DNA from: Bdellovibrionales bacterium
Lineage (GTDB): Bacteria; Bdellovibrionota; UBA1018; CAIMNF01
Reading direction: 5' to 3'
Length of the DNA stretch: 64,000 nucleotides
NCBI GenBank assembly: GCA_018266375.1
Contig: JAFEAO010000005.1
Span: forward strand, 254,619 to 318,618
Of the stretch, positions 35,039 to 44,674 are shown one piece after another (position 1 is the stretch's first letter; every line of letters starts with the position of its first letter). The notes under the pieces were generated by a model. The model searched no databases, was not told the DNA's origin, and saw nothing but the letters and a program-made list of their open reading frames with translations. The position numbers and the translations under genes are program-made.

Positions 35039-35884
35039 ATGATTAAGCTCACAGCAAAGCCGGTAATCGAGAAAAGACGTGCCCAACTCGCAGCCGATAC
35101 GGCCGCTTTCAAAGCAAAATCGGGTAAGACACCTCACCTCTCGGTTGTGTTGGTGGGCGAAGATCCAGCAAGCCGGATTTACGTCGCCAATAAAAGCAAG
35201 GCCGCCGAACTCGTCGGATTTACTCATAAGACCATTTTGTTTCCCGCATCGGCGACTCCGACGGAAGTGAAAGCCAAAATCGATGCGCTCAACCGGGATC
35301 CAAAGGTGAACGGTATTCTCGTTCAACGCCCGCTTCCCAAAGCCTACGTTGAATCCGAGGTCATGTTCTGGGTCGATCCAAAAAAAGACGTCGATTGTCT
35401 ACATCCTGAAAACTTGGGGCTTGTTGTCGCCGGCCAGCCCCGTTTTGTTCCGTGCACGCCCGGTGGAATTATGGTAATGCTCGAACACTATGGCTACTCG
35501 GTTGCTAAAAAAGTTGCGTGTGTGATTGGCCGTAGTTCGATCGTGGGCAAACCTCTTGCGGCGTTGCTCTTGAACGACAACGCCACCATTATGCAAGTTC
35601 ATCGCTCGACTCAGAATCCTGAATCGGTCTGCCGCCAGGCCGACTTTGTTTTCGTCGCTGCGGGCGCCCCTCGCATGCTTAAAAAGGAATGGGTAAAACC
35701 GGGTGCAGTAGTCATCGACGTTGGTATTCATCGCGACGAGACCGGAAAAGTCTTTGGTGACGTCGATACCGACTCGGTTGGCGAAATCCCTTCGGCACTC
35801 ACTCCCGTTCCAGGTGGTGTCGGCCCGATGACCATTCAAGTGCTTCTTGAAAACACACTGCGCTCGGCGAAGCTAAGATCATGA
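35039..35884 (+). CDS. folD: Bifunctional methylene-THF dehydrogenase / methenyl-THF cyclohydrolase
   Basis: About 281 residues from MIKLTAKPVIEKR; AAGGGGGG precedes the ATG. Motifs are VGEDPASRIYVANKSKAA with the catalytic Lys, DVDCLHPENLG, PCTPGGIM and VIGRSSIVGKPLA for NADP binding. It makes 10-formyl-THF, the cofactor of the PurN and PurH reactions encoded on the divergent operon. Its location fits that supply role. Confidence 0.96.
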   Translation: MIKLTAKPVIEKRRAQLAADTAAFKAKSGKTPHLSVVLVGEDPASRIYVANKSKAAELVGFTHKTILFPASATPTEVKAKIDALNRDPKVNGILVQRPLPKAYVESEVMFWVDPKKDVDCLHPENLGLVVAGQPRFVPCTPGGIMVMLEHYGYSVAKKVACVIGRSSIVGKPLAALLLNDNATIMQVHRSTQNPESVCRQADFVFVAAGAPRMLKKEWVKPGAVVIDVGIHRDETGKVFGDVDTDSVGEIPSALTPVPGGVGPMTIQVLLENTLRSAKLRS

Positions 35885-36324
35885 CAAAAGCCCCGCCTAA
35901 GCTTCCAAAAATCTCCGCAGATGAACTTAACTCGCGATTCGTCGCTAAAACCGCACTTGAAGCTCTTGGAATCAAATTCACCGCCGTCACCGAAGAATAT
36001 CTTGAAGGATCAATGCCGGTCGACGCTCGCACTCATCAACCCTTCGGCTTCCTTCACGGGGGGGCCTCCGCTTTACTTGCCGAGAGCTTGGCGAGTACGG
36101 GTGCGAACATGCTCGTGGACACGAGTGTCTATCGTTGCTTTGGCCTGGAATTAAACGCCAATCACATCAGTGCGGTTCGTGAAGGCACTGTAACCGGACG
36201 GGCGACTCCGATCCACGTTGGTCGCACTACTCAAGTGTGGGATATCCGTATCTCAACCGCCGAAGGTAAGCTTGTCTGCATTAGCCGCTTGACGTTGGCG
36301 ATAACACCGATCAAACAAAACTGA
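35881..36324 (+). CDS. Hotdog-fold thioesterase (PaaI/YdiI family)
   Basis: A protein of 147 residues with the family core QPFGFLHGGASALLAESLAS, where the HGG loop and the glutamate nine residues on form the active site, followed by LNANHISAVREGTVTGRA. Such enzymes hydrolyse acyl-CoA or aryl-CoA esters. The substrate is not deducible. It overlaps the folD stop by four bases, so it belongs to the rightward purine operon, though it has no obvious purine role. Confidence 0.88.
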   Translation: MTKAPPKLPKISADELNSRFVAKTALEALGIKFTAVTEEYLEGSMPVDARTHQPFGFLHGGASALLAESLASTGANMLVDTSVYRCFGLELNANHISAVREGTVTGRATPIHVGRTTQVWDIRISTAEGKLVCISRLTLAITPIKQN

Positions 36325-36342
36325 ATAAAAAAGCTCGCCACC

Positions 36343-37365
36343 TTAAAAAAGCGTTTTTGGCTGATGGCCCATGTGCTGAAACCCCAGGTGCGTGACGACT
36401 CGTCCGCGTGGAGTACGCTGGATAAAACCTTCTTGAACTAAGTATGGTTCGTAGACTTCTTCGATCGTGTCCCGTTCTTCCGACAACACCGACGACAATG
36501 TCTCGATCCCCACCGGACCGCCATCGAATTTTTCAATCATCGCCAAAAGAAGCTTACGATCCATGGCATCGAGGCCCGCGTGATCAATTTCGAATAAATT
36601 AAGCGCCTCGTTTGCCGTCTTTTGATCGATCGTGAATCCGGTGACGGTTTTAAATTTTACCTGTGCAAAGTCGCGCACCCGACGAATCAAACGGTTTGCG
36701 ATTCGCGGAGTTCCGCGCGACCGCTTAGCGATTTCAAGCGCTCCGAGCTCATCGATTGAAACGTTGAGTAATCCTGCTGATCGCGTAACGATTTTTTGTA
36801 GATCGGCATGCGTATAGAAATCGAGGCGCATTTCAACGCCGAAGCGGCCGCGCAAAGGACTCGAGAGCAATCCCGAGCGAGTCGTTGCGCCGACGAGAGT
36901 AAAGCGCGGTAAATCAATTCGCACCGTACGTGCGCCTGGGCCCTGGCCAATAATGAGATCAAGTTTGTAATCTTCCATCGCGCCGTAGAGCACTTCTTCG
37001 ATCGCCATATGCAATCGATGAATCTCATCGATAAAGAGAACATCGCCTGGCTGAAGATTGGTTAACACCGCCGCGAGATCGCCCTTCTTTTCGACGGTCG
37101 GGCCGGTGACGATATGGATCTGCGTGCCCATCTCGCGCGCGATAATTTGTGCGAGCGTGGTCTTGCCGAGACCCGGTGGGCCGGCCAATAGCACATGATC
37201 AAGCGCATCGCCGCGTTGACGGGCAGCTGTCACGAACAAACTAATTTTCTCGCGAACGGATTCTTGTCCGATGTACTCGTCGAGAGTCTGTGGACGAAGA
37301 GTCTGTTCAACTTGAATGTCAGCGCCTTCGGAAGTTCTAGAAACGAGTCTTTCGGTTTCTTCCAT
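36343..37365 (-). CDS. ruvB: Holliday junction branch-migration ATPase RuvB
   Basis: A protein of 340 residues. Walker A is [11 protein letters not shown], Walker B is FIDEIHRL, sensor 1 is GATTRSG and the winged-helix end has QRTPRGR. It drives branch migration with RuvA. It is the last gene of the spt-ruvC-ruvA-ruvB row, three bases after ruvA, and converges on the thioesterase gene with an 18-bp gap. Confidence 0.97.
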   Translation of the reverse strand: MEETERLVSRTSEGADIQVEQTLRPQTLDEYIGQESVREKISLFVTAARQRGDALDHVLLAGPPGLGKTTLAQIIAREMGTQIHIVTGPTVEKKGDLAAVLTNLQPGDVLFIDEIHRLHMAIEEVLYGAMEDYKLDLIIGQGPGARTVRIDLPRFTLVGATTRSGLLSSPLRGRFGVEMRLDFYTHADLQKIVTRSAGLLNVSIDELGALEIAKRSRGTPRIANRLIRRVRDFAQVKFKTVTGFTIDQKTANEALNLFEIDHAGLDAMDRKLLLAMIEKFDGGPVGIETLSSVLSEERDTIEEVYEPYLVQEGFIQRTPRGRVVTHLGFQHMGHQPKTLF

Positions 37366-37368
37366 GTC

Positions 37369-38031
37369 CTACCCCTGCAATGCTTGCTTGATGATGTCTT
37401 CGATGCGAGTTTTGTCGCCGTCGGCCTTACCCAATTTTTTAAGCGCGTTCTCCACCATCTGCTTGGCTTGAACTTCTTTGTACCCGAGACCCTGAAGGGC
37501 TAGGTACGCTTCGATGAACATCGGATTGGCGCGAGACACTCCTGTCGCAGCTTCAACAATCGATCCGCCGCGAGCCGTGCGAGCACTAGGAGTAGTAAAC
37601 ACACCGGCATCGATTTTCTTTTGAATCGGATCTTTGAGTTCGAGGATCATGCGCTCAGCGGTTTTTTTGCCGACCCCGGAGATCCCGGTCATCGCCACCT
37701 TATTTTCTTCTAAGATCATGTTGATCAAGGTCGCTTCGTCCGAGTGCGAGAGAAGCGAGAGCGCCATCTTTGGACCGACGCCCGAGACAGACAATAATGT
37801 CATGAAAAAATTCTTTTCAGATGGAGACAAAAACCCATACAGATCGAGCGCATCTTCGCGAACATGCGTGTAGATGTAAACTTCGGCCAATTGTCCGGGG
37901 ATAAAATGATCGTAACGGGGATGATCCGGAGTTTTTACAACGTACCCCACACCCGAGCTGACGCCGCCCGCGAGGATTAAAACTTCGTTCGCGTTCCGGT
38001 CCTTGATGCTTCCCGAGATGTACCCCAACAT
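37369..38031 (-). CDS. ruvA: Holliday junction DNA-binding protein RuvA
   Basis: A protein of 220 residues: an N-terminal OB-fold (MLGYISGSIKDR), helix-hairpin-helix pairs (SVSGVGPKMALSLL and GISGVGKKTAERMILELKD), and a C-terminal domain III that binds RuvB. Length is close to normal (about 200). Confidence 0.96.
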   Translation of the reverse strand: MLGYISGSIKDRNANEVLILAGGVSSGVGYVVKTPDHPRYDHFIPGQLAEVYIYTHVREDALDLYGFLSPSEKNFFMTLLSVSGVGPKMALSLLSHSDEATLINMILEENKVAMTGISGVGKKTAERMILELKDPIQKKIDAGVFTTPSARTARGGSIVEAATGVSRANPMFIEAYLALQGLGYKEVQAKQMVENALKKLGKADGDKTRIEDIIKQALQG

Positions 38032-38070
38032 ATAGGGCCATCATGTCGCGGAAGGCTTGATTTTGCAAAA

Positions 38071-38649
38071 TTATTTAGCTGATTTGAGGCTCTGAGCCAA
38101 GGCTTTCAGTGACGAGCCTTTTTTAGAACGACCCGTTTTTGGAAGCGGTGTTTTAGTACTACGATTGGCGAGGCCATGCGCCACAGCCAATGCAAGGGCG
38201 TCCGATGCGTCGACGGTCGCGAACCGTTGCGCGCCCAGCATGAGTTGCAACATTTTGGCAACTTGTTCTTTCTCGGCGCGACCGTGCCCGGTAATCGCGC
38301 TTTTAACTTCGGTCACGCTGTATTCAAAGATTTCGAGGTCATGGAGCGCGCCAGTGACCAGTACTACACCGCGGGCTTGGCCAAGCTTCAATGCTGACAC
38401 CGCGTTCTTAGCAAAGAAGACTTTCTCCACCGCCATAATCTCCGGACGGTATTTTTTAATGACGTCGGAGAGGCCTTCATAGATCTCGCGCAGACGGGAA
38501 GGCGTTGTCTCGTCGACCGGGATGTTTTTATATTCTTTATGGAAGAGGTTAATCGTACCGTGATCAACGGCCTGCATGCGGTTCCCCACCTTTTCGATGA
38601 TACCGTAGCCAAGAAGACGTGATCCGGGGTCAACCCCAAGAATTTTCAT
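38071..38649 (-). CDS. ruvC: Crossover junction endonuclease RuvC
   Basis: A protein of 192 residues. The catalytic acids are in ILGVDPGSRLLGYG (Asp), AVEKVFFAKN (Glu) and DASDALALAVAHG (two Asp). The C-terminal 25 residues are a basic extension. It resolves Holliday junctions. It starts ten bases after the stop of the gene upstream. Confidence 0.96.
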   Translation of the reverse strand: MKILGVDPGSRLLGYGIIEKVGNRMQAVDHGTINLFHKEYKNIPVDETTPSRLREIYEGLSDVIKKYRPEIMAVEKVFFAKNAVSALKLGQARGVVLVTGALHDLEIFEYSVTEVKSAITGHGRAEKEQVAKMLQLMLGAQRFATVDASDALALAVAHGLANRSTKTPLPKTGRSKKGSSLKALAQSLKSAK

Positions 38650-38659
38650 TAACTAAATG

Positions 38660-39919
38660 TTACGCGTGAACGCCGAAGTTTTGAAGCGCGAGTTTGTTGA
38701 GTTTCTCGGTGGTTTCGGCATTACCGAGAACGCCGAACTCTTTACCGATCTTCTCGAGGTGCTTCAGAGCGTAGTCAAGGTCCTCTTTAGTGTGAGAAGC
38801 CATATAGCTCGTACGGAGAAGCGCGCAGCCTTCAGGAACCGCTGGGCGCACGACAGGAGTCACGAACACGCCTTCTTCGCAAAGTTTCTGAGTCATAGCG
38901 AACGCCGCAACGTCATCGCCGATAAGCAAAGGAATGACCGGGGTCCGGCTGTTCAACGTGTTGAAACCCATGCTCTTCAGGTTGTCGCTCATGTATTTTG
39001 CGTTTTTACGTAAAGACTCGAGATGCTGAGTCTCGGTTTCCATGATGTCCAGGCACTTGAGTGCTGTGGCCGCTGATGCCGGAGACATCGCCGCAGAGAA
39101 CATGAATGGACGAGCTTTGTGCTTAATGTAGTGCACGACGTCCGCTTTACCCGCGATAAATCCACCGATAGAAGCAAAAGACTTCGAGAAAGTGCCCATC
39201 ACGAGATCGACGTCGTTAACGAGGCTGAAGTGTTGAGCCGTACCTTCACCTTTAGGTCCGAGAACGCCGAGCGCATGGGCGTCATCGACATAGACTTTAC
39301 AGCCGTATTTTTTAGCCAATTCCACGAGTGGCGGAAGGTTGAGAATGTCGCCTGACATGGAGAACACGCCGTCTGCGACGATCATCGCGCCTTCGTACTT
39401 TTCGCGTGAGTTTTTAAGAACGCGTTCCAAATCTTCCATGTCGTTGTGACGGAAACGGATGGTGTCACCAAGTGCAACCTGGGTGCCTTCCACGATTGAA
39501 GCGTGGTTTTCGCGGTCGCTATAGATTACATCCGAGCGGCCGATGAGGGCACCGAGCGTCCCTTGGTTGACGAAAAACCCTGTTGAGAAGCAGAGTGCGG
39601 CTTCTTTGCCAACGAATCTAGCAAGGCGGCGCTCAAGCTCTTCGTGAAGGTCCAAGTTACCGTTCAAAAAACGAGAACCGGTACAACCGGTGCCGTATTT
39701 AGTGATCGCGTCACGTGCGGCTTCCATTACACGTAGATCGTGAGTGAGACCGAGATAGTTGTTTGAGCCGATCATGACCTGGCGCTTGCCGGCGGTCACG
39801 ACGTTGTTGCCCGTTGAGGCTGTGATGGCGCGAAAGTAAGGATAGAGGCCCATGGCTTGAAGCTTCTTCGCGTCTTCATATTTATACGCTTTTGCAAAAA
39901 GGTCACCACCGTTGCTCAT
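38660..39919 (-). CDS. Serine palmitoyltransferase-like alpha-oxoamine synthase
   Basis: A PLP enzyme of 419 residues, fold type I. The PLP lysine is Lys246 in GTFSKSFASIGG; His140, Asp212 and His215 are the usual cofactor contacts. The motifs NNYLGLT, GTGCTGSRFLNG and TFSKSFASIGGFIAG match bacterial serine palmitoyltransferases better than BioF or Kbl, which usually have a different lysine loop. It would condense serine with an acyl-CoA to start sphingolipid synthesis. Sphingophosphonolipids are known from relatives of Bdellovibrio. No bio or acyl-carrier gene is adjacent. The substrate is inferred. Confidence 0.75.
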   Translation of the reverse strand: MSNGGDLFAKAYKYEDAKKLQAMGLYPYFRAITASTGNNVVTAGKRQVMIGSNNYLGLTHDLRVMEAARDAITKYGTGCTGSRFLNGNLDLHEELERRLARFVGKEAALCFSTGFFVNQGTLGALIGRSDVIYSDRENHASIVEGTQVALGDTIRFRHNDMEDLERVLKNSREKYEGAMIVADGVFSMSGDILNLPPLVELAKKYGCKVYVDDAHALGVLGPKGEGTAQHFSLVNDVDLVMGTFSKSFASIGGFIAGKADVVHYIKHKARPFMFSAAMSPASAATALKCLDIMETETQHLESLRKNAKYMSDNLKSMGFNTLNSRTPVIPLLIGDDVAAFAMTQKLCEEGVFVTPVVRPAVPEGCALLRTSYMASHTKEDLDYALKHLEKIGKEFGVLGNAETTEKLNKLALQNFGVHA

Positions 39920-40003
39920 AAAAACTCCTTTAATTCAATAGCTTATACCATGTTCGTCCGAGAGGTACAACTCCAATCCGAAGCGTTGCATTAGTATACT
40001 ATT

Positions 40004-40405
40004 ATGGTAAACTATTGTAAAGAGAGAAATTGGGGTAACCGTTTGATTAACAAAATAAAGCAAGCTGCACCACTAAAGCTCATCCACTCGTCTAAACCAG
40101 CTAAAAACGACCTGGGCGGACAGAGCGGTGAAGCATTTTCACGCCATCCCTCTCAAAAAGACACCTCCTCCGAACACTCAAAGACCGCTCCCGAGGCTCA
40201 TAAAAATGAGCTTGATCCCGATGAATCACCTATCGCAACTCAGGCTTCGGTCAATGAACAAGTCGGTCTGACAACTGTCGTGAAGGAATGGCTTGAAGAA
40301 GGTAAGGGCAATCTCACCTCTGTCAGCAAATCCAAAGTTTCGTTGAAGTACCAAGGCGAATCCGCTTCCGCAAAAGGGATGCTACTCAATAAGAAAATTT
40401 CTTAG
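40004..40405 (+). CDS. Small hydrophilic protein of unknown function
   Basis: A protein of 133 residues, rich in Ser, Lys, Glu and Gln, without membrane segment or signal peptide. The middle (about 30-85) looks disordered; the end has a short helical stretch (TTVVKEWLEEGKGNL). A TATACT box is three bases before the ATG, so either transcription starts elsewhere or translation starts further in (for example at the TTG giving LINKIK). I do not recognise the family. It is flanked by a divergent and a convergent gene. Confidence 0.5.
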   Translation: MVNYCKERNWGNRLINKIKQAAPLKLIHSSKPAKNDLGGQSGEAFSRHPSQKDTSSEHSKTAPEAHKNELDPDESPIATQASVNEQVGLTTVVKEWLEEGKGNLTSVSKSKVSLKYQGESASAKGMLLNKKIS

Positions 40406-40423
40406 CGCATATCGCGGCTCGAT

Positions 40424-43216
40424 CTACTTATATTTTTCAAAGTCCGCCCGGTCCGGTGCGTCCGGTGCGAGGTCGAGATAACCTCTAAAAGCTTTTGCCG
40501 CTTTTGCCTGATCGCCGCTATCGCGATACGCATAACCCAGACGTTTATAAATTTCAGGGTTCCCTCGGTCGAGTGCGAGCGCTGATTGATAGAGAGCGAT
40601 CGCGGATGAGAACTGCCTGCGCATGTAGTTGACGTTGGCGGCACCGAGCTTTGCCGATGCATCCATTGGATCCAGCTCCATGGCTTTGACAAAGCTCTGA
40701 GTTGCGAGATCCAAGTTGTTGGCGCGCATGTAGATGTTGCCCTGCTCGACCCATGATTTTACAAAACGCGGGTTGAGTTTCAATTCTTCGGACAACTCGT
40801 TGAGCGCGTCTTTCGAGCGGCCCATCTTAATGTAGAGCTGCGCGCGACGATAGTGTAGCTCCGGGTAACGCGGCGACACTTCGAACACGCGGTTAAGTTC
40901 TTCCGCCGCCTGCTCGAAGTTTGAATCCTTCAGGAAAATCTCGAAACGCTGAATGTAACCCATCGGATCGGATAGCTTGCGGTCCGAGTATGACTTAAAA
41001 GCATCGATGGCTTTGCGCTTGAGTTCCTTTTTTGTGATCATCCCACGCAAGTAAATCAAACCTTCGATTTTGTAGGTTTCCGGATAATCCGGATCGAGCT
41101 CCTTGGCTTGAGCCAAGAAGTGAAGCGCGCGTTCATCTTCGTGCGCTAAATAATAAATTTCGGCAATCCCGACGATCAAATCGGCACGGGCTTTCGGGAG
41201 GCGACCCAACTCTTCTTGAATTCGGCTGACCGCTACATCGACGTTATCGGTCTTCAGAAAACACTTTGCCGATCCGATGATGGCCGAATAGTTGAACGGA
41301 TCAAGACGTTGCGCAAGCGAGTAAAAAAACTGTGCATCCTTACATTGATCGAGCTCGCGAAGCGCACTCGCGTAAGACGCATACACCTCGGTGTCGATGG
41401 TGTCACGAGCCATCGATTTACGGTAGAAGGTGATCGCGGATTGAAAGTTACCCTGATGGAACGCAAGATCGCCCGCGAGACGATCGATCGAACTCTTTAG
41501 CTGAGGATGCGTACGGTATCTCGCCAGATACTGTTGGGCATCATCCCAATCGTGATTTCGAATTTGCGCATCGATGAGCTTGATCGCCGTTTCCGCTGAG
41601 CGAGGGTTTATTTCGAGCGCTTTTTTATAATTCATCTCGGCCTTGAGATATTCACCGGTTTGATAAAAAAGATCGCCAAGCTTTTCGAGCGGGATTTCAG
41701 AGCGCGGAAACGCATCGGCCGCTTGCAAATAGACGGCAGTCGCCTCGTGGTATTTGCCCGCGCGAAAAAAGCGCTCTCCTTCGAGGACATTAGCGTACAT
41801 TTGCGCCAGATCCTTATATTTGGAGTTTTTAGTCTGCTGCGAGAGAAGGGAGTAAAACTCAAGTCTCAAGTTTTCGTTCTTGGGATCGATCCGGATCGCG
41901 CGTTCGAGCGACAAAATGGCTTCATCCTGTTTTTGGTACAAAAGCGCTAGCTTCGAGCGATAGATGAGCGCCGAAACATATTCGCTCGGGCTTTGAAGTC
42001 CTGGGTTGCTGGTCAAAAACTCAACATAACGAAGCACCTGTTTCAGCTCGCCCTTCTTTTCATTGACGCGAACGATTCCAAGAATCGATTTCGCGTGCTG
42101 AGTATTCAGATTCAGTGCGCGCTTATAGTCGGCGATCGCTTCGTCGTACTCTTTGTTTTCTTCATGCAAATAGCCACGCAAATAGTAGAGTTTGGGCATG
42201 GGGAGCGCGCTTGCCGGAATCAAGTTTAAGTATTTGGCCGCGTTCGCGAACTCGCCTTTTTGAACATAGAGCCACGCCAAATAGTAGTAAAGGATCGGGT
42301 CGAACTTACCCGATACCTTCGAATACTCAATCAAACGCTGAACAGCGGCGTCATAGCGGTGAGAGGCGGCCAAAAACTCGACTTGGGCGAGCAAGGTCTC
42401 GACGAGATCGAGCTCTTTGAGCTTTGAGAGTTCAATGAGCTTGTTGATGACGGAGAAAGTATTTTCGTCCTTGTTGGATGAATCGATCAGGTTCAAATAA
42501 CTGGACGCCAGCATGGCGAGTGCTTTTACGTTTTGAGGATCGTATCGAAGCGCCAACTGAAAAATATCCGCTGCCCGACGATAACCGCTCACGGTATCTT
42601 CGATATACGGTTTCAGTCCCGCGGTATAAATCTGAGCGCTCTTCTGCGGGTCGACTTTGCCGACCCCTCCGGCAGGCAATTGCGGACGGACCGGTACCAT
42701 GACAATTTCAGGACTCGAGTTTTCATCGTCATCAAACATGGTGTCGTACATGACGAGTGCGAGTAAAATTAAGATGAGGAACGATCGTTTTGGAAGCTTG
42801 CTTTTTTTGATCTGGCGATGAGCGGCCTTATCGCGAATGAGTGCCTCCGGGCGCTCAAACACCATAGTGCTCTGTTGCCTCAACTCGGGATCGAAGTCGT
42901 CCGTAGCTGGAACTGAACTGCTGGTGGAATCAGCATCGGGTACCGGAGCCTCTTCGATTCCGATATTTGTTTTTTCTTCGTGCGCGCTCGGCACCTTCTT
43001 ATTGTGGTCGAAGAGAATGGTCTTTTCGTCATCGACTATAAAAAAGGACTCGAACTCGGAGTACTCCTTCGCCGCGAGAGCGAATTCATTGGGGTAGATC
43101 GAAACCATATCGTCAGGTTTGATCTCGCCGTTTCTAATTTTTGACTCAACCTGATCTAAGGTTAAAGGTGAGGACGCAGAGCCGTTTTGATCGCGGACGA
43201 CATACTGGTTTGCCAT
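40424..43216 (-). CDS. Large membrane-anchored TPR protein with N-terminal GYF-like domain
   Basis: A protein of 930 residues. Residues 1-60 resemble a GYF_2-type domain (QYVVRDQNGSASSPLTLDQV). A charged linker leads to one membrane helix near residues 145-160 (SFLILILLALVMYD). The rest, about 200-930, is an almost continuous array of tetratricopeptide repeats (e.g. AIADYKRALNLNTQHAKSI), probably periplasmic. TPR arrays assemble protein complexes. It begins 9 bases after nuoN and is probably read from the same message, which raises a possible link to the respiratory complexes, but nothing in the sequence proves it. Confidence 0.85.
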   Translation of the reverse strand: MANQYVVRDQNGSASSPLTLDQVESKIRNGEIKPDDMVSIYPNEFALAAKEYSEFESFFIVDDEKTILFDHNKKVPSAHEEKTNIGIEEAPVPDADSTSSSVPATDDFDPELRQQSTMVFERPEALIRDKAAHRQIKKSKLPKRSFLILILLALVMYDTMFDDDENSSPEIVMVPVRPQLPAGGVGKVDPQKSAQIYTAGLKPYIEDTVSGYRRAADIFQLALRYDPQNVKALAMLASSYLNLIDSSNKDENTFSVINKLIELSKLKELDLVETLLAQVEFLAASHRYDAAVQRLIEYSKVSGKFDPILYYYLAWLYVQKGEFANAAKYLNLIPASALPMPKLYYLRGYLHEENKEYDEAIADYKRALNLNTQHAKSILGIVRVNEKKGELKQVLRYVEFLTSNPGLQSPSEYVSALIYRSKLALLYQKQDEAILSLERAIRIDPKNENLRLEFYSLLSQQTKNSKYKDLAQMYANVLEGERFFRAGKYHEATAVYLQAADAFPRSEIPLEKLGDLFYQTGEYLKAEMNYKKALEINPRSAETAIKLIDAQIRNHDWDDAQQYLARYRTHPQLKSSIDRLAGDLAFHQGNFQSAITFYRKSMARDTIDTEVYASYASALRELDQCKDAQFFYSLAQRLDPFNYSAIIGSAKCFLKTDNVDVAVSRIQEELGRLPKARADLIVGIAEIYYLAHEDERALHFLAQAKELDPDYPETYKIEGLIYLRGMITKKELKRKAIDAFKSYSDRKLSDPMGYIQRFEIFLKDSNFEQAAEELNRVFEVSPRYPELHYRRAQLYIKMGRSKDALNELSEELKLNPRFVKSWVEQGNIYMRANNLDLATQSFVKAMELDPMDASAKLGAANVNYMRRQFSSAIALYQSALALDRGNPEIYKRLGYAYRDSGDQAKAAKAFRGYLDLAPDAPDRADFEKYK

Positions 43217-43225
43217 TAACTAAAA

Positions 43226-44674
43226 TCAGTGCCCGATGGGGACTCCTTTTAAAAATTGTACGATGGTCCCAGGCAGAACACCAAAATAAATGACTGCCAG
43301 CGCCGAAACCGTCGCTACAACGGTACTAACGGGGCTTCCTTTCCAATTCGATGCCGATGGATCCGCATCACGCATCACCATCAAAGCAACCGGCCGAATG
43401 TAAGCATAGGCACTTACGACCGCGCAAACCGCAGCAATGACGACAAATGCCGTCTCCCCGGCAGAGACGGAGCTCAAGAACACGAAATACTTACTGAAAA
43501 AACCGACCGTGAACGGAATTCCGGCCATCGAGAACAAGAAAACGATCCAGAGGCAAGTCGTATACGGACTGCGCTTCATGAGGCCCGTCAGATCAATGAG
43601 TTCTACGCCCATGTCGGCCTTCGGTTCCGACTGACTCAAAAGCACGAAGAGTCCTGATGTCATCAGGCAATAACCGAAGAGGTACATCCAGACCGAGAAA
43701 ATTTCTTGCGGGTGCGAAATCGAGCTCAAAATCCCTAGGAGCAAATAGCCGGTGTGAGAAATCGACGAATACGCGAGCATTCGCTTCAAGTTGGACTGGG
43801 TGAGAAGAACGGCGCTTCCAACGACCAGGCTCATAACGACAATCACGCGCACCACTTGTTTGAGTTGAGCCGCATAAGCACCCCATTCGATCCGCCCAAA
43901 GTCAACAATCCCAATCAAACGTGAGATCACGATGAAGCTTGCAGCGCTGATCACGGTTGCCATCATCCCGGTCACCGCAATCGGCGAGCCTTCATAGACG
44001 TCGGGTTTCCAAAAGTGGAACGGAACGGCCGCGACCTTAAAGAGAAACGCGATCAGCACCAAGAGGTGTCCGATATAAAAAAGAGTAAAATCGCCTTGAG
44101 CCACTTTCGACCATTCAAAAATTTTATCGATACTAACGCTGCCGGTAGCACCGAATATAAACGCGGCACCCAACAAAAACACAGCACCAATCGCGCCACC
44201 CATGACGAAGTATTTAATCCCCGCCTCGTTCGACCGGGCGTCGTGACGGCGAAAGCCCGCGAGGGTGTAAGCCGGAAGCGACATCACTTCGAGTGCGATA
44301 AAGATCGAAATCAAGTCCTTCGAGCCGATCATCACCGCCGCACCCAAGATCATAAGAAGCATCAAGTGGTAATAGTCGGAGATATGGATGCCTTCTTTGG
44401 TGAGGTAGCGAGAGGTGCCGAGCACGAAGATGCAACCAATCAAGCTAAAGAGTGCGAGTCCGACTTGAGTGAGCGCCGAAACTTCGAATGCACCGTTAAA
44501 CACGTTCTCCACTCCGCTGGGAACGGTAGTTACGCTGTAAAAGAACGTCGCAAGTAAAGTAAGAAGGGCAAAGATCTGGGCCGGGCGCTTTGTTCCGACC
44601 CTCACAACGCTAATCAAGATGGTCGCCAGCAATCCGATCGATAGAACCAACCAAGGCAAAATAGGCAGACTCAT
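43226..44674 (-). CDS. nuoN: NADH-quinone oxidoreductase subunit N
   Basis: A protein of 482 residues with about 14 membrane helices. The proton-channel residues of the antiporter family are present: Glu in FIALEVMSLPAYTL and Lys in FLFKVAAVPFHFW. This is the last complex I gene and the best internal reference for the degenerate N-type protein encoded upstream. It overlaps nuoM by four bases. Confidence 0.96.
   Translation of the reverse strand: MSLPILPWLVLSIGLLATILISVVRVGTKRPAQIFALLTLLATFFYSVTTVPSGVENVFNGAFEVSALTQVGLALFSLIGCIFVLGTSRYLTKEGIHISDYYHLMLLMILGAAVMIGSKDLISIFIALEVMSLPAYTLAGFRRHDARSNEAGIKYFVMGGAIGAVFLLGAAFIFGATGSVSIDKIFEWSKVAQGDFTLFYIGHLLVLIAFLFKVAAVPFHFWKPDVYEGSPIAVTGMMATVISAASFIVISRLIGIVDFGRIEWGAYAAQLKQVVRVIVVMSLVVGSAVLLTQSNLKRMLAYSSISHTGYLLLGILSSISHPQEIFSVWMYLFGYCLMTSGLFVLLSQSEPKADMGVELIDLTGLMKRSPYTTCLWIVFLFSMAGIPFTVGFFSKYFVFLSSVSAGETAFVVIAAVCAVVSAYAYIRPVALMVMRDADPSASNWKGSPVSTVVATVSALAVIYFGVLPGTIVQFLKGVPIGH

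Noticed and set aside
38660-39919. BioF or Kbl assignment
   Set aside because: The lysine loop and GTGCTGSRFLNG motif favour serine palmitoyltransferase, and no biotin or threonine genes are adjacent. It is not fully excluded.
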